Source: JAFARZ01 sp036490795 (GTDB lineage Bacteria; Actinomycetota; Actinomycetes; Streptosporangiales; Streptosporangiaceae). From it: a stretch of DNA of 64,000 nt. This document shows positions 41,931 through 50,306 of the stretch, piece by piece. The stretch spans positions 21,855 through 85,854 of the forward strand of contig DASXDG010000066.1 of NCBI GenBank assembly GCA_036490795.1, written 5' to 3'. Both the position numbers and the translations under genes were made by a program. Numbering within the stretch: the stretch's first letter is position 1; each line of letters opens with the position of its first letter. The notes beneath the pieces were generated by a model. That model was not told the origin of the DNA and did no database searches. It worked only from the letters and a program-made list of their open reading frames with translations.

Positions 41931-44900
41931 GTGGCGAAGGTCCGGGTTTACGAACTCGCTAAGGAGTTCGGGGTAGAGAGCAAGGCCGTCATGGTCAAGC
42001 TCCAAGAGATGGGTGAGTTCGTACGGTCAGCGTCCTCGACGATCGAGGCGCCCGTAGTGCGGCGGCTCAAGGAAGCGTTCGCGACCAAAGATCAAGGTCA
42101 GGGCCAGTCAAGGCCGAAGTCCGATGCTGCGCGCCCGCAGCCACCGCGGCAGTCGGCCGCTCCGGCGCCGAGCACGAGTGCCGCACCGGCGGCGCAGGCA
42201 CCGGCTCCCGCGGCTCCGGCCACGGCGGATGCCGTGCGGTCTGCCGAGACGGCCGCGCGTCAGTCAAGCGAAGTAAGTCAGGCAAGGGCGGAGAGCCCGG
42301 TTCAGGATGCGGCGCGCAAGCTGCCGCCGGTACCCTCCTCGCCCGCGTCCACGTCGGCTGCGCCGAGGGCTGCTGATGCCTCGGCCGCTCCGCGTCCGCC
42401 GGTGACACCGGCCGACTTCAGGAGCCCGCAGGGCCGTCCTGGTGCGCCCGGTCCTGGTGCTGGTGCGCCCGGTCCTGGTGCTGGTGCGCCGCGTCCTGGT
42501 GCCCCGCGCACCGCGGGCTCGGGCACGACGTCCGGCGCCAGTGCCCCGCAGGCCACCCCTCCCGCGCAGGCCCCGCAGGCCCCGCAAACTGGTCAGGCCC
42601 CGCAGGCTCCCCAGGGCCCGCAAACTGGTCAGGGCCCGCAGACTGGTCAGGCCCCGCAAACTGGTCAGGGCTCGCAGCAGCAGGGCCAGGGTCACGGCAC
42701 CCGTCCTGGTGCTGGTGCGAGCCGTCCCAACTCGAACTCGCCGCGTCCTGGTGCGCCCCGTTCGAATTCGCCGCGTCCCGGTGCCCCGCGTCCCGGCCCG
42801 CGGCCGGGCAACAACCCGTTCAGCTCGACCGCTACCGGCATGGGTTCGGCGCCGTCTGCGCGTCCCGGTGCGCCGGGTCAGCGGACCGGGCCGGGCGGTC
42901 CAGGCGGCTCCGGCGGTCCAGGCGGCTCCGGCGGTCCCCGGCCCGGTGACCGACGTGGTCCCGGCGGCCCGGCTCGCAGCGATGGTGGTGCGCGTCCCGG
43001 TGGTGCCGGAGGTGACGGTGGTCCGCGTCCCGGCGGTCCGCGCCCTGGTGGCCCGCGGCCCAGCCCGATGAACATGCCGTCGCGGCCTAGCCCGTCCGGC
43101 ACCGGCCGTCCCGGTGGCGGTCCTGGTGGTGGCGGTCCCGGCGGCCGTGGCGCTGGTACCCGGCCTGGCGGTGGTGGCGGCGGCGGTGGCCGTGGTCCCG
43201 GCGCGGGCGCGCGTCCCGGCGGTTTCGGCGGCGCCGGCGGCGCAGGCGCCGCCGGCGGTGCCCGTCCTGGTGGCGGTGGCCCCGGTGCCGGCGGTGGCGG
43301 CGGACGTCCTGGTGGTGGCGGTGGTCGTGGCCGCAGCGGCACCCAGGGTGCCTTCGGCCGTCCCGGCGGCAAGCCGAGCCGTGGTCGCAAGTCCAAGAAG
43401 CAGCGCAGGCAAGAGTTCGACAACATGCAGGCGCCGAGTATCGGCGGCGTGCAGGTCCCGCGCGGAACCGGCCAGGTGATCCGCCTCTCGAGGGGCGCCT
43501 CCCTGTCCGACTTCGCGGACAAGATCGGCGCAAACCCGGCCAGCCTGGTCCAGGTGCTGTTCCATCTCGGCGAGATGGTGACCGCGACTCAGTCGGTGAA
43601 CGACGAGACGCTGCAGCTGCTCGGTGCCGAGCTGAACTACAACGTGCAGGTCGTCACGCCGGAGGAAGAAGACCGCGAGCTGCTCGAGTCCTTCGACATC
43701 GAGTTTGGCGAGAACGAGGGCGAGGACGAGGACCTGGTCGCCAGGCCTCCGGTCGTCACCGTCATGGGTCACGTCGACCACGGCAAGACCAAGCTGCTCG
43801 ACGCGATCCGGCACGCGAACGTGCAGGCACGCGAAGCGGGCGGTATTACCCAGCACATCGGCGCCTATCAGGTGGCGACCGAGGTCGATGGCGAAGAGCG
43901 GAAGATCACCTTCATCGACACCCCCGGCCACGAGGCGTTCACCGCCATGCGTGCCCGTGGTGCCCAGACCACGGACCTGGTGGTCCTCGTGGTGGCGGCC
44001 GATGACGGCGTCAAGCCGCAGACCACCGAGGCGCTGAACCACGCGCAGGCGGCCGGCGTGCCGATCGTCGTCGCGGTGAACAAGGTGGACAAGGAAGGCG
44101 CCGACCCATCCCGGGTGCGGGCACAGCTCACCGAGTACAACCTGGTCGCGGAGGAGTTCGGCGGCCAGACCCAGTTCGTCGACGTGTCGGCGACCAAGCG
44201 GACCGGGATCGACCGGCTGCTCGAGGCGATCATCCTCACCGCCGACGCCGAACTCGACCTGCGCGCGAATCCGGACCAGGACGCGCAGGGCGTCGCGATC
44301 GAAGCGCATCTGGACAAGGGCCGCGGCCCGGTCGCCACGGTGCTCGTCCAGCGCGGCACGCTGCACGTGGGTGACTCGATCGTGGCCGGAGATGCGTTTG
44401 GCCGGGTCCGGGCCATGCTGGACGAGAACGGCGCGCCTCTGGCGGAGGCGCCGCCTAGCCGCCCAGTCATGGTGCTCGGTCTCACCGCGGTGCCCGACGC
44501 GGGCGACAACTTCCTCGTCGTTACCGACGACAGGATGGCCCGCCAGATCGCCGAGCGCAGGGAGGCCCGCGAGCGGACCGCCCAGTTCGCCCAGCGCCGT
44601 CGCCGGGTCACGCTGGAAGACCTGGACAGCGCGCTGAAGGCAGGCGAGCGCGAGGAACTCCTGCTGATCATCAAGGGTGACGTGTCCGGCTCGGTGGAAG
44701 CACTGGAGGACGCGCTGCTCAAGATCGATGTCGGCGAGGAGGTCACCCTGCGGGTGATCGGCCGCGGTGTCGGCGCGATCACGCAGGACGACGTCAACCT
44801 GGCGATCGCATCCGACGCGGTGATCATCGGCTTCAACGTCCGGCCGGCCGGCCGGGCGGGCGAGCTGGCTCAGCGCGAGGGCGTCGATATCCGGTACTAC

Positions 44901-45263
44901 TCGATCATCTACCAAGCGATCGAAGAGGTCGAGGCCGCGCTCAAGGGCATGCTCAAGCCCGAGTTCGAAGAGGTCCAGCTCGGTACCGCGGAAGTCCGCG
45001 AGGTTTTCCGGGTTCCGAAGATCGGCAACATCGCCGGCTGCATCGTCCGCTCCGGCACGATCATCCGCAACAGCAAGGCGCGGCTGATCAGGGACGGCGT
45101 GGTGATCTCCGAGAACCTCACGGTGGATTCGCTCAAGCGGTTCAAGGACGATGCCACCGAAGTCCGCGAGGGCTACGAGTGCGGTATCGGCGTCGGCTAC
45201 AACGACATCAGGGTCGAGGACACGGTCGAGACCTACGAGATGCGGGAGAAGCCCCGAGCTTAG
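41931..45263 (+). CDS. infB: translation initiation factor IF-2
   Basis: IF-2 is the GTPase that brings initiator tRNA to the 30S subunit. The 1110-residue protein has an IF2_N domain (residues 1-50), a very long Gly/Pro/Arg/Gln linker (about 60-480) with many short repeats, a second IF2_N domain near 500-580, and the G domain with GHVDHGKT near 613, DTPGHEA near 663 and NKVDK near 717. Domains II to IV follow. Start GTG 41931 with GGAGC upstream. The linker is unusually long, about 420 residues. Confidence 0.97.
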   Translation: MAKVRVYELAKEFGVESKAVMVKLQEMGEFVRSASSTIEAPVVRRLKEAFATKDQGQGQSRPKSDAARPQPPRQSAAPAPSTSAAPAAQAPAPAAPATADAVRSAETAARQSSEVSQARAESPVQDAARKLPPVPSSPASTSAAPRAADASAAPRPPVTPADFRSPQGRPGAPGPGAGAPGPGAGAPRPGAPRTAGSGTTSGASAPQATPPAQAPQAPQTGQAPQAPQGPQTGQGPQTGQAPQTGQGSQQQGQGHGTRPGAGASRPNSNSPRPGAPRSNSPRPGAPRPGPRPGNNPFSSTATGMGSAPSARPGAPGQRTGPGGPGGSGGPGGSGGPRPGDRRGPGGPARSDGGARPGGAGGDGGPRPGGPRPGGPRPSPMNMPSRPSPSGTGRPGGGPGGGGPGGRGAGTRPGGGGGGGGRGPGAGARPGGFGGAGGAGAAGGARPGGGGPGAGGGGGRPGGGGGRGRSGTQGAFGRPGGKPSRGRKSKKQRRQEFDNMQAPSIGGVQVPRGTGQVIRLSRGASLSDFADKIGANPASLVQVLFHLGEMVTATQSVNDETLQLLGAELNYNVQVVTPEEEDRELLESFDIEFGENEGEDEDLVARPPVVTVMGHVDHGKTKLLDAIRHANVQAREAGGITQHIGAYQVATEVDGEERKITFIDTPGHEAFTAMRARGAQTTDLVVLVVAADDGVKPQTTEALNHAQAAGVPIVVAVNKVDKEGADPSRVRAQLTEYNLVAEEFGGQTQFVDVSATKRTGIDRLLEAIILTADAELDLRANPDQDAQGVAIEAHLDKGRGPVATVLVQRGTLHVGDSIVAGDAFGRVRAMLDENGAPLAEAPPSRPVMVLGLTAVPDAGDNFLVVTDDRMARQIAERREARERTAQFAQRRRRVTLEDLDSALKAGEREELLLIIKGDVSGSVEALEDALLKIDVGEEVTLRVIGRGVGAITQDDVNLAIASDAVIIGFNVRPAGRAGELAQREGVDIRYYSIIYQAIEEVEAALKGMLKPEFEEVQLGTAEVREVFRVPKIGNIAGCIVRSGTIIRNSKARLIRDGVVISENLTVDSLKRFKDDATEVREGYECGIGVGYNDIRVEDTVETYEMREKPRA

Positions 45264-45268
45264 TCAGC

Positions 45269-45565
45269 ATGGTCGTAGCCGCGCTCACCCTGGACGTGCT
45301 GCTGGGCGATGTGCGCTCTTTGAAGCAAAAGCGCGCCGTCGTCCGGCCGCTCGTCGCGGATCTGCGTCGGCGTTTTCCCGGCGTGGCCGTGGCCGAGACC
45401 GGTCACCTTGACCTGCATCGCAGGGCCGAGATTGGCGTGGCGGTGGTCTCCTCGACCATCGCCAACGCCACCGAGGTGCTGACCGACTGCGAGCGGATCA
45501 TCGCGGGACACCCCGAGATAGAGCTGCTCTCGGCCCGGAGCCGCCTCTACACCGAGGAGGATTGA
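45269..45565 (+). CDS. DUF503 (YlxP) family protein
   Basis: The 98-residue protein has the DUF503 pattern VVAALTLDVLLGDVRSLKQK, then ETGHLDLHRRAEIGVAVVSS. YlxP proteins lie between infB and rbfA in many Gram-positive bacteria and are thought to act in ribosome assembly; the exact role is unknown. ATG 45269 lies 5 bp after infB, and its stop is 5 bp before rbfA starts. Confidence 0.9.
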   Translation: MVVAALTLDVLLGDVRSLKQKRAVVRPLVADLRRRFPGVAVAETGHLDLHRRAEIGVAVVSSTIANATEVLTDCERIIAGHPEIELLSARSRLYTEED

Positions 45566-45570
45566 AGGCA

Positions 45571-46011
45571 ATGACGGACGTCGCCAGGGCGCGCAAGCTG
45601 GCCGACCGGATCACCCAGATCGTCGCCGAGATGCTGGAGCGGCGGATCAAGGACCCGCGGCTCGGCTTCGTCACGGTCACCGAGACCCGGCTGACCGGCG
45701 ACCTGCGCGAGGCCACCGTGTACTACACGGTGTTCGGTGATGAGCAGGAGCGCGCGGCGACAGCCACCGCGCTGGAAAGCGCCACCGGCATCATCAGGTC
45801 GGAGGTCGGCAAGCAGACCGGGCTGAAGCACACGCCGTCGATCACGTTCGTCGCTGACATGCTGCTGGAGAGCGCTAAGCGGATGGAGGGCCTGGTCGAC
45901 CAAGTCAAGGAGGCGGACGCGGAACTGGCCCGTGCGCGCGAGGGCGCTACTTACGCCGGTGACCCCGACCCTTACCGGAAGCCCGCCGAGCTTGACGATG
46001 CCGACGGCTAG
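45571..46011 (+). CDS. rbfA: ribosome-binding factor A
   Basis: RbfA matures the 5' end of 16S rRNA. The 146-residue protein has the KH-like RbfA fold (ADRITQIVAEMLERRIKDPR, then GFVTVTETRLTGDLREATVY, then TPSITFVADMLLESAKRMEG). The start ATG 45571 is used because GAGGAGG and GAAGG lie just upstream. An acidic tail follows the domain. It overlaps truB by 14 nt. Confidence 0.95.
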   Translation: MTDVARARKLADRITQIVAEMLERRIKDPRLGFVTVTETRLTGDLREATVYYTVFGDEQERAATATALESATGIIRSEVGKQTGLKHTPSITFVADMLLESAKRMEGLVDQVKEADAELARAREGATYAGDPDPYRKPAELDDADG

Positions 46012-46876
46012 CGGACTCGTTATCGTCGACAAGCCGCCCGGCCTTACCTCGCACGACGTGGTGGCCAGGATCCGGCGCATCGCTGGCACGCGGAAGGTCG
46101 GTCACGCGGGCACGCTGGACCCGATGGCCACTGGCGTGCTCGTGGTCGGAGTCGAGAAGGCGACGAAGATCCTCGGTTACCTGACGCTGACCGAGAAGGA
46201 GTACCAGGCGACGATCCGCCTCGGCCAGTCCACGAGCACCGACGACGCCGAGGGCGAGATTGTCTCCACGGCGCCGCGCCAGGTCGAGCCCGTCGAGATC
46301 CACGCCGCGATCAAACCGCTAACCGGCGCGATCCAGCAGGTCCCGCCGCAGGTCAGCGCCATCAAGGTAAATGGTCAGCGGGCCTACAAGCTGACCAGGG
46401 CTGGAGCGGCGCCCGAACTCGCGGCGCGCACGGTCACCGTCCACTCGTTTGCCGTCAGCGATATCCGCATGGTCGACGGCTTCACCGACGTGGACGCCAC
46501 GATCCGCTGTTCGAGCGGCACCTACATCCGCTCGCTCGCCCGTGACCTGGGTGCAAGCCTGGGCACCGGCGGGCACCTGACCGCCCTGCGCCGCACCAGG
46601 GTGGGCCCGTACTCCGTCAGCCAGGCTCGCTCTCTGGAATTTCTGGCAGAACAATACGTGGTGCTTCCCCTGGAAGATGCCGCCGCCCAGGCTTTCCAGC
46701 GCCGCGACCTCACCGAGCCCGAGGCCAAGGTGCTTGCCCACGGCGGCCGCCTCGCGCCCTCATCACCTCCGTTTGACGCATCGACCCCGGTAGCCGCATT
46801 CGCCCCGGACGGCACGCTCGTCGCTCTGGTGGAAGAGAACCCCGCTCACGCCCGTCCCGTCGTCGTCTTCGCCTAG
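45998..46876 (+). CDS. truB: tRNA pseudouridine-55 synthase TruB
   Basis: TruB makes pseudouridine 55 in the T-loop of tRNAs. The 292-residue protein has GLVIVDKPPGLTSHDVV at the start, the catalytic Asp in GHAGTLDPMATGVLVVG near 40, and a C-terminal PUA-like domain (about 210-290). ATG 45998 overlaps rbfA. It closes the translation operon; an MFS-like relic and ribF follow. Confidence 0.95.
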   Translation: MPTASGLVIVDKPPGLTSHDVVARIRRIAGTRKVGHAGTLDPMATGVLVVGVEKATKILGYLTLTEKEYQATIRLGQSTSTDDAEGEIVSTAPRQVEPVEIHAAIKPLTGAIQQVPPQVSAIKVNGQRAYKLTRAGAAPELAARTVTVHSFAVSDIRMVDGFTDVDATIRCSSGTYIRSLARDLGASLGTGGHLTALRRTRVGPYSVSQARSLEFLAEQYVVLPLEDAAAQAFQRRDLTEPEAKVLAHGGRLAPSSPPFDASTPVAAFAPDGTLVALVEENPAHARPVVVFA

Positions 46877-47053
46877 CCCGGCGCCGTCCACGGCGCCCGG
46901 GTCGCCCCGGGTCGCTCCGTGCCTCGCTCTGCGGACCCGCTTGCTCTGCGCACCCCGGCGTCCCCGCCCCCTGCGCGCGGCCCCCGGCCGGGCCTGCCCA
47001 GTACCGGACCACCCGGACCCGCCGCCACCCGCACAGCGCCGCCTGCGTCACAC

Positions 47054-47420
47054 CTCGCTAACGCTGGCGGGGGAGACGGTCTTCCTCGTCTTCCTGACCG
47101 GTACTGCCGTGCTGACCCTGACCGGCGGATGGCCGCACGGCGTATGCTCGTGCTCGGTGTCTGCTTGATGATGGCCGGGGCCCGGGCTGCTGGTCCTGGC
47201 TCTCTGGCACGCACTCGGTACCGTGGCCGGGATCTCGCCGCCCGGCAGGCTGGCAGAGTCGCTGGCCGGCTTCTACCTGGCGGGATACGGCGGCCTCTCG
47301 CAGCCGGTGATCGGGCCGGGCATCCTGGCCGCGGCCCCGGTGCTGGTCAAGCGGCCGGAACGAGTACCGGCACCGGTACTGGTCTCGGCCGGATCGCGAG
47401 ACGGTGGCGGGGATGGCTAG
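47054..47420 (+). pseudogene. relic of a polytopic membrane protein, probably MFS
   Basis: One frame reads three hydrophobic segments (ETVFLVFLTGTAVLTLTG, then GPGLLVLALWHALGTVAGI, then LAESLAGFYLAGYGGLSQPV and IGPGILAAAP) broken by two stop codons at 47166-47171. The last segment resembles helix 11 or 12 of drug-efflux MFS proteins. The upstream 180 bp are GC-rich with no frame. No intact transporter is left. Confidence 0.5.
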
Positions 47421-47456
47421 GCTTAGGACTCAGGTTTACTGAGCTGAGGGAGGACC

Positions 47457-48401
47457 GTGTACCGCTGGAACGGCCTAGCCGACGTGCCGTCCGACTGGGG
47501 TGAGTGCGTCGCGACGATCGGCGTTTTCGACGGCGTGCACCGCGGCCATCAGCTCATCATCGGGCGGGCAGTGCAGATCGCCGCCGAGCGTGGTCTGCCG
47601 GTCGTGGTGATCACCTTCGACCCGCACCCGGACGAGGTGATCAGGCCGGGATCGCATCCGCCATTCCTGACCAGTTACCGCCGCCAGGCCCAGTTGCTGT
47701 CCGGGCTCGGCGCCGACGCGATGTGCGTGCTCCCGTTCAACCTGGAGTTCTCCCGGCTGACACCGGACGAGTTCGTGCACGCGGTGCTGTCCGAACGGCT
47801 GCACGCCGCGGCCGTGGTGGTCGGGGAGAACTTCCGGTTCGGCCACAAGGCCGCGGGCAACGTGCCGATGCTGGCCGAACTCGGCGAGAAGTACTACTTC
47901 ACCGCCGAGGGCGTGCCACTGCTGGTCGCCGACGGCGTGACGGTCAGCTCGACCTATATCAGGCAGCAGCTGAACCTCGGCAACGTGGAGGCGGCGGCCG
48001 CTGTCCTTGGCCGCCCGCACCGGGTCGAGGGCGTTGTGGTCCGCGGTCACCAGCGCGGCCGGGCGCTCGGCTTCCCCACCGCGAACCTGGAGAGCCCGTC
48101 GCGCACGGCCATTCCCGGCGACGGCGTGTACGCCGGGTGGCTGTACACCCTGGACCTGGACGGCGTGGAAACCGACCGGTGGCCGGCCGCGATCTCCGTC
48201 GGCACCAACCCCACCTTCGGTGAGGGGGCGCGCACCGTGGAGGCTTACGCCCTCGACCGCGACGACCTGGATCTGTACGGCCTGCACGCCGCGATCGACT
48301 TCACGGCGAGGCTGCGCGGCACGGTCCGCTTCGACAGCGTGGACGACCTGATCGACCAGATGCACGCCGACGTGACGCAGGCCCGCTCCCTCCTGGGTTG
48401 A
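47457..48401 (+). CDS. ribF: bifunctional riboflavin kinase/FAD synthetase RibF
   Basis: RibF converts riboflavin to FMN and then FAD. The 314-residue protein has the N-terminal adenylyltransferase domain (GVFDGVHRGHQ with HxGH near 28, VSSTYIRQQL near 163) and the C-terminal flavokinase domain (GRALGFPTANL near 200, SVGTNPTFG near 243). GTG 47457 is behind GGGAGG. Its stop codon lies inside the first palindrome of family B locus B4. Confidence 0.96.
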   Translation: MYRWNGLADVPSDWGECVATIGVFDGVHRGHQLIIGRAVQIAAERGLPVVVITFDPHPDEVIRPGSHPPFLTSYRRQAQLLSGLGADAMCVLPFNLEFSRLTPDEFVHAVLSERLHAAAVVVGENFRFGHKAAGNVPMLAELGEKYYFTAEGVPLLVADGVTVSSTYIRQQLNLGNVEAAAAVLGRPHRVEGVVVRGHQRGRALGFPTANLESPSRTAIPGDGVYAGWLYTLDLDGVETDRWPAAISVGTNPTFGEGARTVEAYALDRDDLDLYGLHAAIDFTARLRGTVRFDSVDDLIDQMHADVTQARSLLG

Positions 48402-48513
48402 TTACGCAATCGACTTCGCCGCCAGACCCGTGTCAATCGCGCATTTGACTTCGCGCCCACCCGGGTCGTTTGCGTAATTGACCCGGCCTAGTGAAGTCAA
48501 TCGCGCAATTGAC
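48397..48513. repeat. family B palindrome array, locus B4
   Basis: Four 18-mers begin at 48397, 48432, 48465 and 48496, separated by 17, 15 and 13 bp. The last two form a standard 49-bp unit (spacer CCGGCCTAGTGAA). The ribF stop is within the first. The array lies in the convergent gap with the phosphohexomutase gene. Confidence 0.85.
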
Positions 48514-48556
48514 CAGGTGGAGGATTGACCAGGTGGAGGGTTGACCAGGTGGAGGG
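48509..48556. repeat. three 16-bp tandem repeats next to B4
   Basis: TTGACCAGGTGGAGGA or GG occurs three times. The first unit starts in the last five bases of a family B palindrome, so the array seems to have grown from its edge. Confidence 0.8.
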
Positions 48557-48611
48557 TTGGCGCGGGGCCGAGCGGGGCCGAGCGGGGGGCCAGGGCGGCT
48601 CCCCGGGCTGG

Positions 48612-50306
48612 TTAGCCGGTGAGCAGGGCCTCTAGCGCGGCGCGCAGCGGGGACATGCGGGCGGCGGCAGCGGCGCGTGCTCCGGTCAGGGAACCGCCGG
48701 ACAACTTCTGCACGACTTCGACGTAACACTTGATCTTTGGTTCCGTGCCGCTGGGCCGGAGCACGACGCGGGCCTCGTCCAGCCCGAAGATCAGCACATC
48801 GGACGGGGGGAGATGGTCCCCGCCGCCGGCCAGATCGGTCACGCTCGTCACCCGCTGATCGCCGAACGAGACGGGCGGCTCGGCGCGCAGCCTGGCCATG
48901 ACCGCTTCCTGGTCGGACGTGCGCAACGTCAGCTGCGATGTCAGGTGCACGCCATGCGACGATTCCAGGTCGTCGTACAGGTCACGCACCGAGCGCCCGG
49001 CCGCCTTGGCCTCCGTGGCCAGCCGCAGCATGGCGAGTGCCGCGCTCATCCCGTCCTTGTCCCGGACGACATCGCCGACCGCGTAGCCGAGCGCCTCCTC
49101 GTACCCGAAGACGAAACGCGTACCCGGCTTGCCGTCGGCCGCCCTGGCGATCCACTTGAACCCAGTCAGCGTCTCGGCGTAGTCCACATCCGCGGCGGCC
49201 GCGATCGCGGACAGGAGGGTGGCGGACACGATCGTCGTCGCCGCCAGCCGGCGTCCAGCCGAAGCCGCACCCGAACCTGAGACCGTGCCCGAAGCGGTCC
49301 AGCGTAGCTGGGCCGCACCGAGCAGCGCGCCTACCTGATCGCCGGTCAGGGCGCTCCAGCTGTCCGGGCCCGGCACAGCGACGGACAGCCGGTCGCCGTC
49401 CGGGTCGTTGGCGATGACCAGGTCCGCGTCCAGCCGTCGCGCGTCGGCCAGGGCCAGGTCGAGCGCGCCCGGCTCCTCCGGGTTGGGGAACGCCACCGTG
49501 GGGAAGTCCGGGTCGGGTTCGGCCTGGGCCGCGACGACAAAGGGCGCGGCGAACCCGGCCGCGTCCATGGCACGGAGCATGAGGCTGCCTGCCACGCCGT
49601 GCATCGGGGTGTACACCACGTTCAGTGGCGGTGCGCCACTGTTAGTTATGTCAGTAATGGCCGTGAGGTAGGCGGCGGCGATCTCGTCCCCGTGCCGGGT
49701 GATGAGCGGAGAGTCAGTGGCGGCGACCGGTACGGCGGAGAGCGGCCCGAGCGTGGCGATGCGCGCCTCTATCTCGCGGTCGGCGGGCGGGATGACCTGG
49801 GCGCCATCGCTCAGGTAAAGCTTGTATCCGTTGTCGCGTGCGGGGTTGTGGCTCGCGGTGATCATGATGCCGGCCGACGCACGCAGCTCGCGGACCGCGA
49901 ACGCCAGCAGGGGAGTCGGGCAGGGCAGCGGCAGCATGTGCACCGCGATGCCGGCCCCCGCGAGTACCCTGGCGGCCTCGTCCGCGAACTCCGCCGACCG
50001 GTGCCGCGCGTCACAGCCCACGACAACGGACGGGTCCGGCGACGCGGAGAGCCAGCCGGCGACGGCCGCCGTCGCGCCCCTGACCACCGCGCGGTTCATC
50101 CGGTTGGGCCCGGCCGCGACGACTCCGCGCAGGCCCGCCGTGCCGAACGTCAGCCGGCCCGCGAACCGGTCCTGGAGCTCGGTGACATCGCCGCGGTCCA
50201 GCAGCGAACCAAGCTCAGCCCGGTCGGCGGGATCCGGATCGTCCGCGATCCACGCCTCGACGACCGTGCGCAGTGCCTGCCCGCTCGCTCGTTCAGGACT
50301 TGACAT
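48612..50306 (-). CDS. phosphohexomutase/phosphopentomutase-like enzyme (PmmB type)
   Basis: The 564-residue alpha-D-phosphohexomutase has the phosphoserine loop ITASHNPARDNGYKLY near 135, metal loop NDPDGDRLSV near 305, sugar loop GYEEALGYAVGD near 390 and phosphate loop RPSGTEPKIKCYVE near 520. In mycobacteria the closest relative by context is PmmB (Rv3308) in a nucleoside region. Here it is the last gene of the nucleoside transporter operon, its ATG overlapping the permease by 14 nt, so phosphopentomutase activity on (deoxy)ribose phosphate is plausible. That is inference. Confidence 0.88.
   Translation of the reverse strand: MSSPERASGQALRTVVEAWIADDPDPADRAELGSLLDRGDVTELQDRFAGRLTFGTAGLRGVVAAGPNRMNRAVVRGATAAVAGWLSASPDPSVVVGCDARHRSAEFADEAARVLAGAGIAVHMLPLPCPTPLLAFAVRELRASAGIMITASHNPARDNGYKLYLSDGAQVIPPADREIEARIATLGPLSAVPVAATDSPLITRHGDEIAAAYLTAITDITNSGAPPLNVVYTPMHGVAGSLMLRAMDAAGFAAPFVVAAQAEPDPDFPTVAFPNPEEPGALDLALADARRLDADLVIANDPDGDRLSVAVPGPDSWSALTGDQVGALLGAAQLRWTASGTVSGSGAASAGRRLAATTIVSATLLSAIAAAADVDYAETLTGFKWIARAADGKPGTRFVFGYEEALGYAVGDVVRDKDGMSAALAMLRLATEAKAAGRSVRDLYDDLESSHGVHLTSQLTLRTSDQEAVMARLRAEPPVSFGDQRVTSVTDLAGGGDHLPPSDVLIFGLDEARVVLRPSGTEPKIKCYVEVVQKLSGGSLTGARAAAAARMSPLRAALEALLTG

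Noticed and set aside
42264..44915. 883-codon open frame on the minus strand across infB
   Set aside because: It is exactly antisense to IF-2, made of Thr/Ala/Gly/Arg repeats that mirror the linker, and has no ribosome binding site.
46919..47503. 194-codon plus-strand frame between truB and ribF
   Set aside because: Its Arg/Gly/Ala-rich product is typical of a wrong frame; a different frame shows broken membrane segments.
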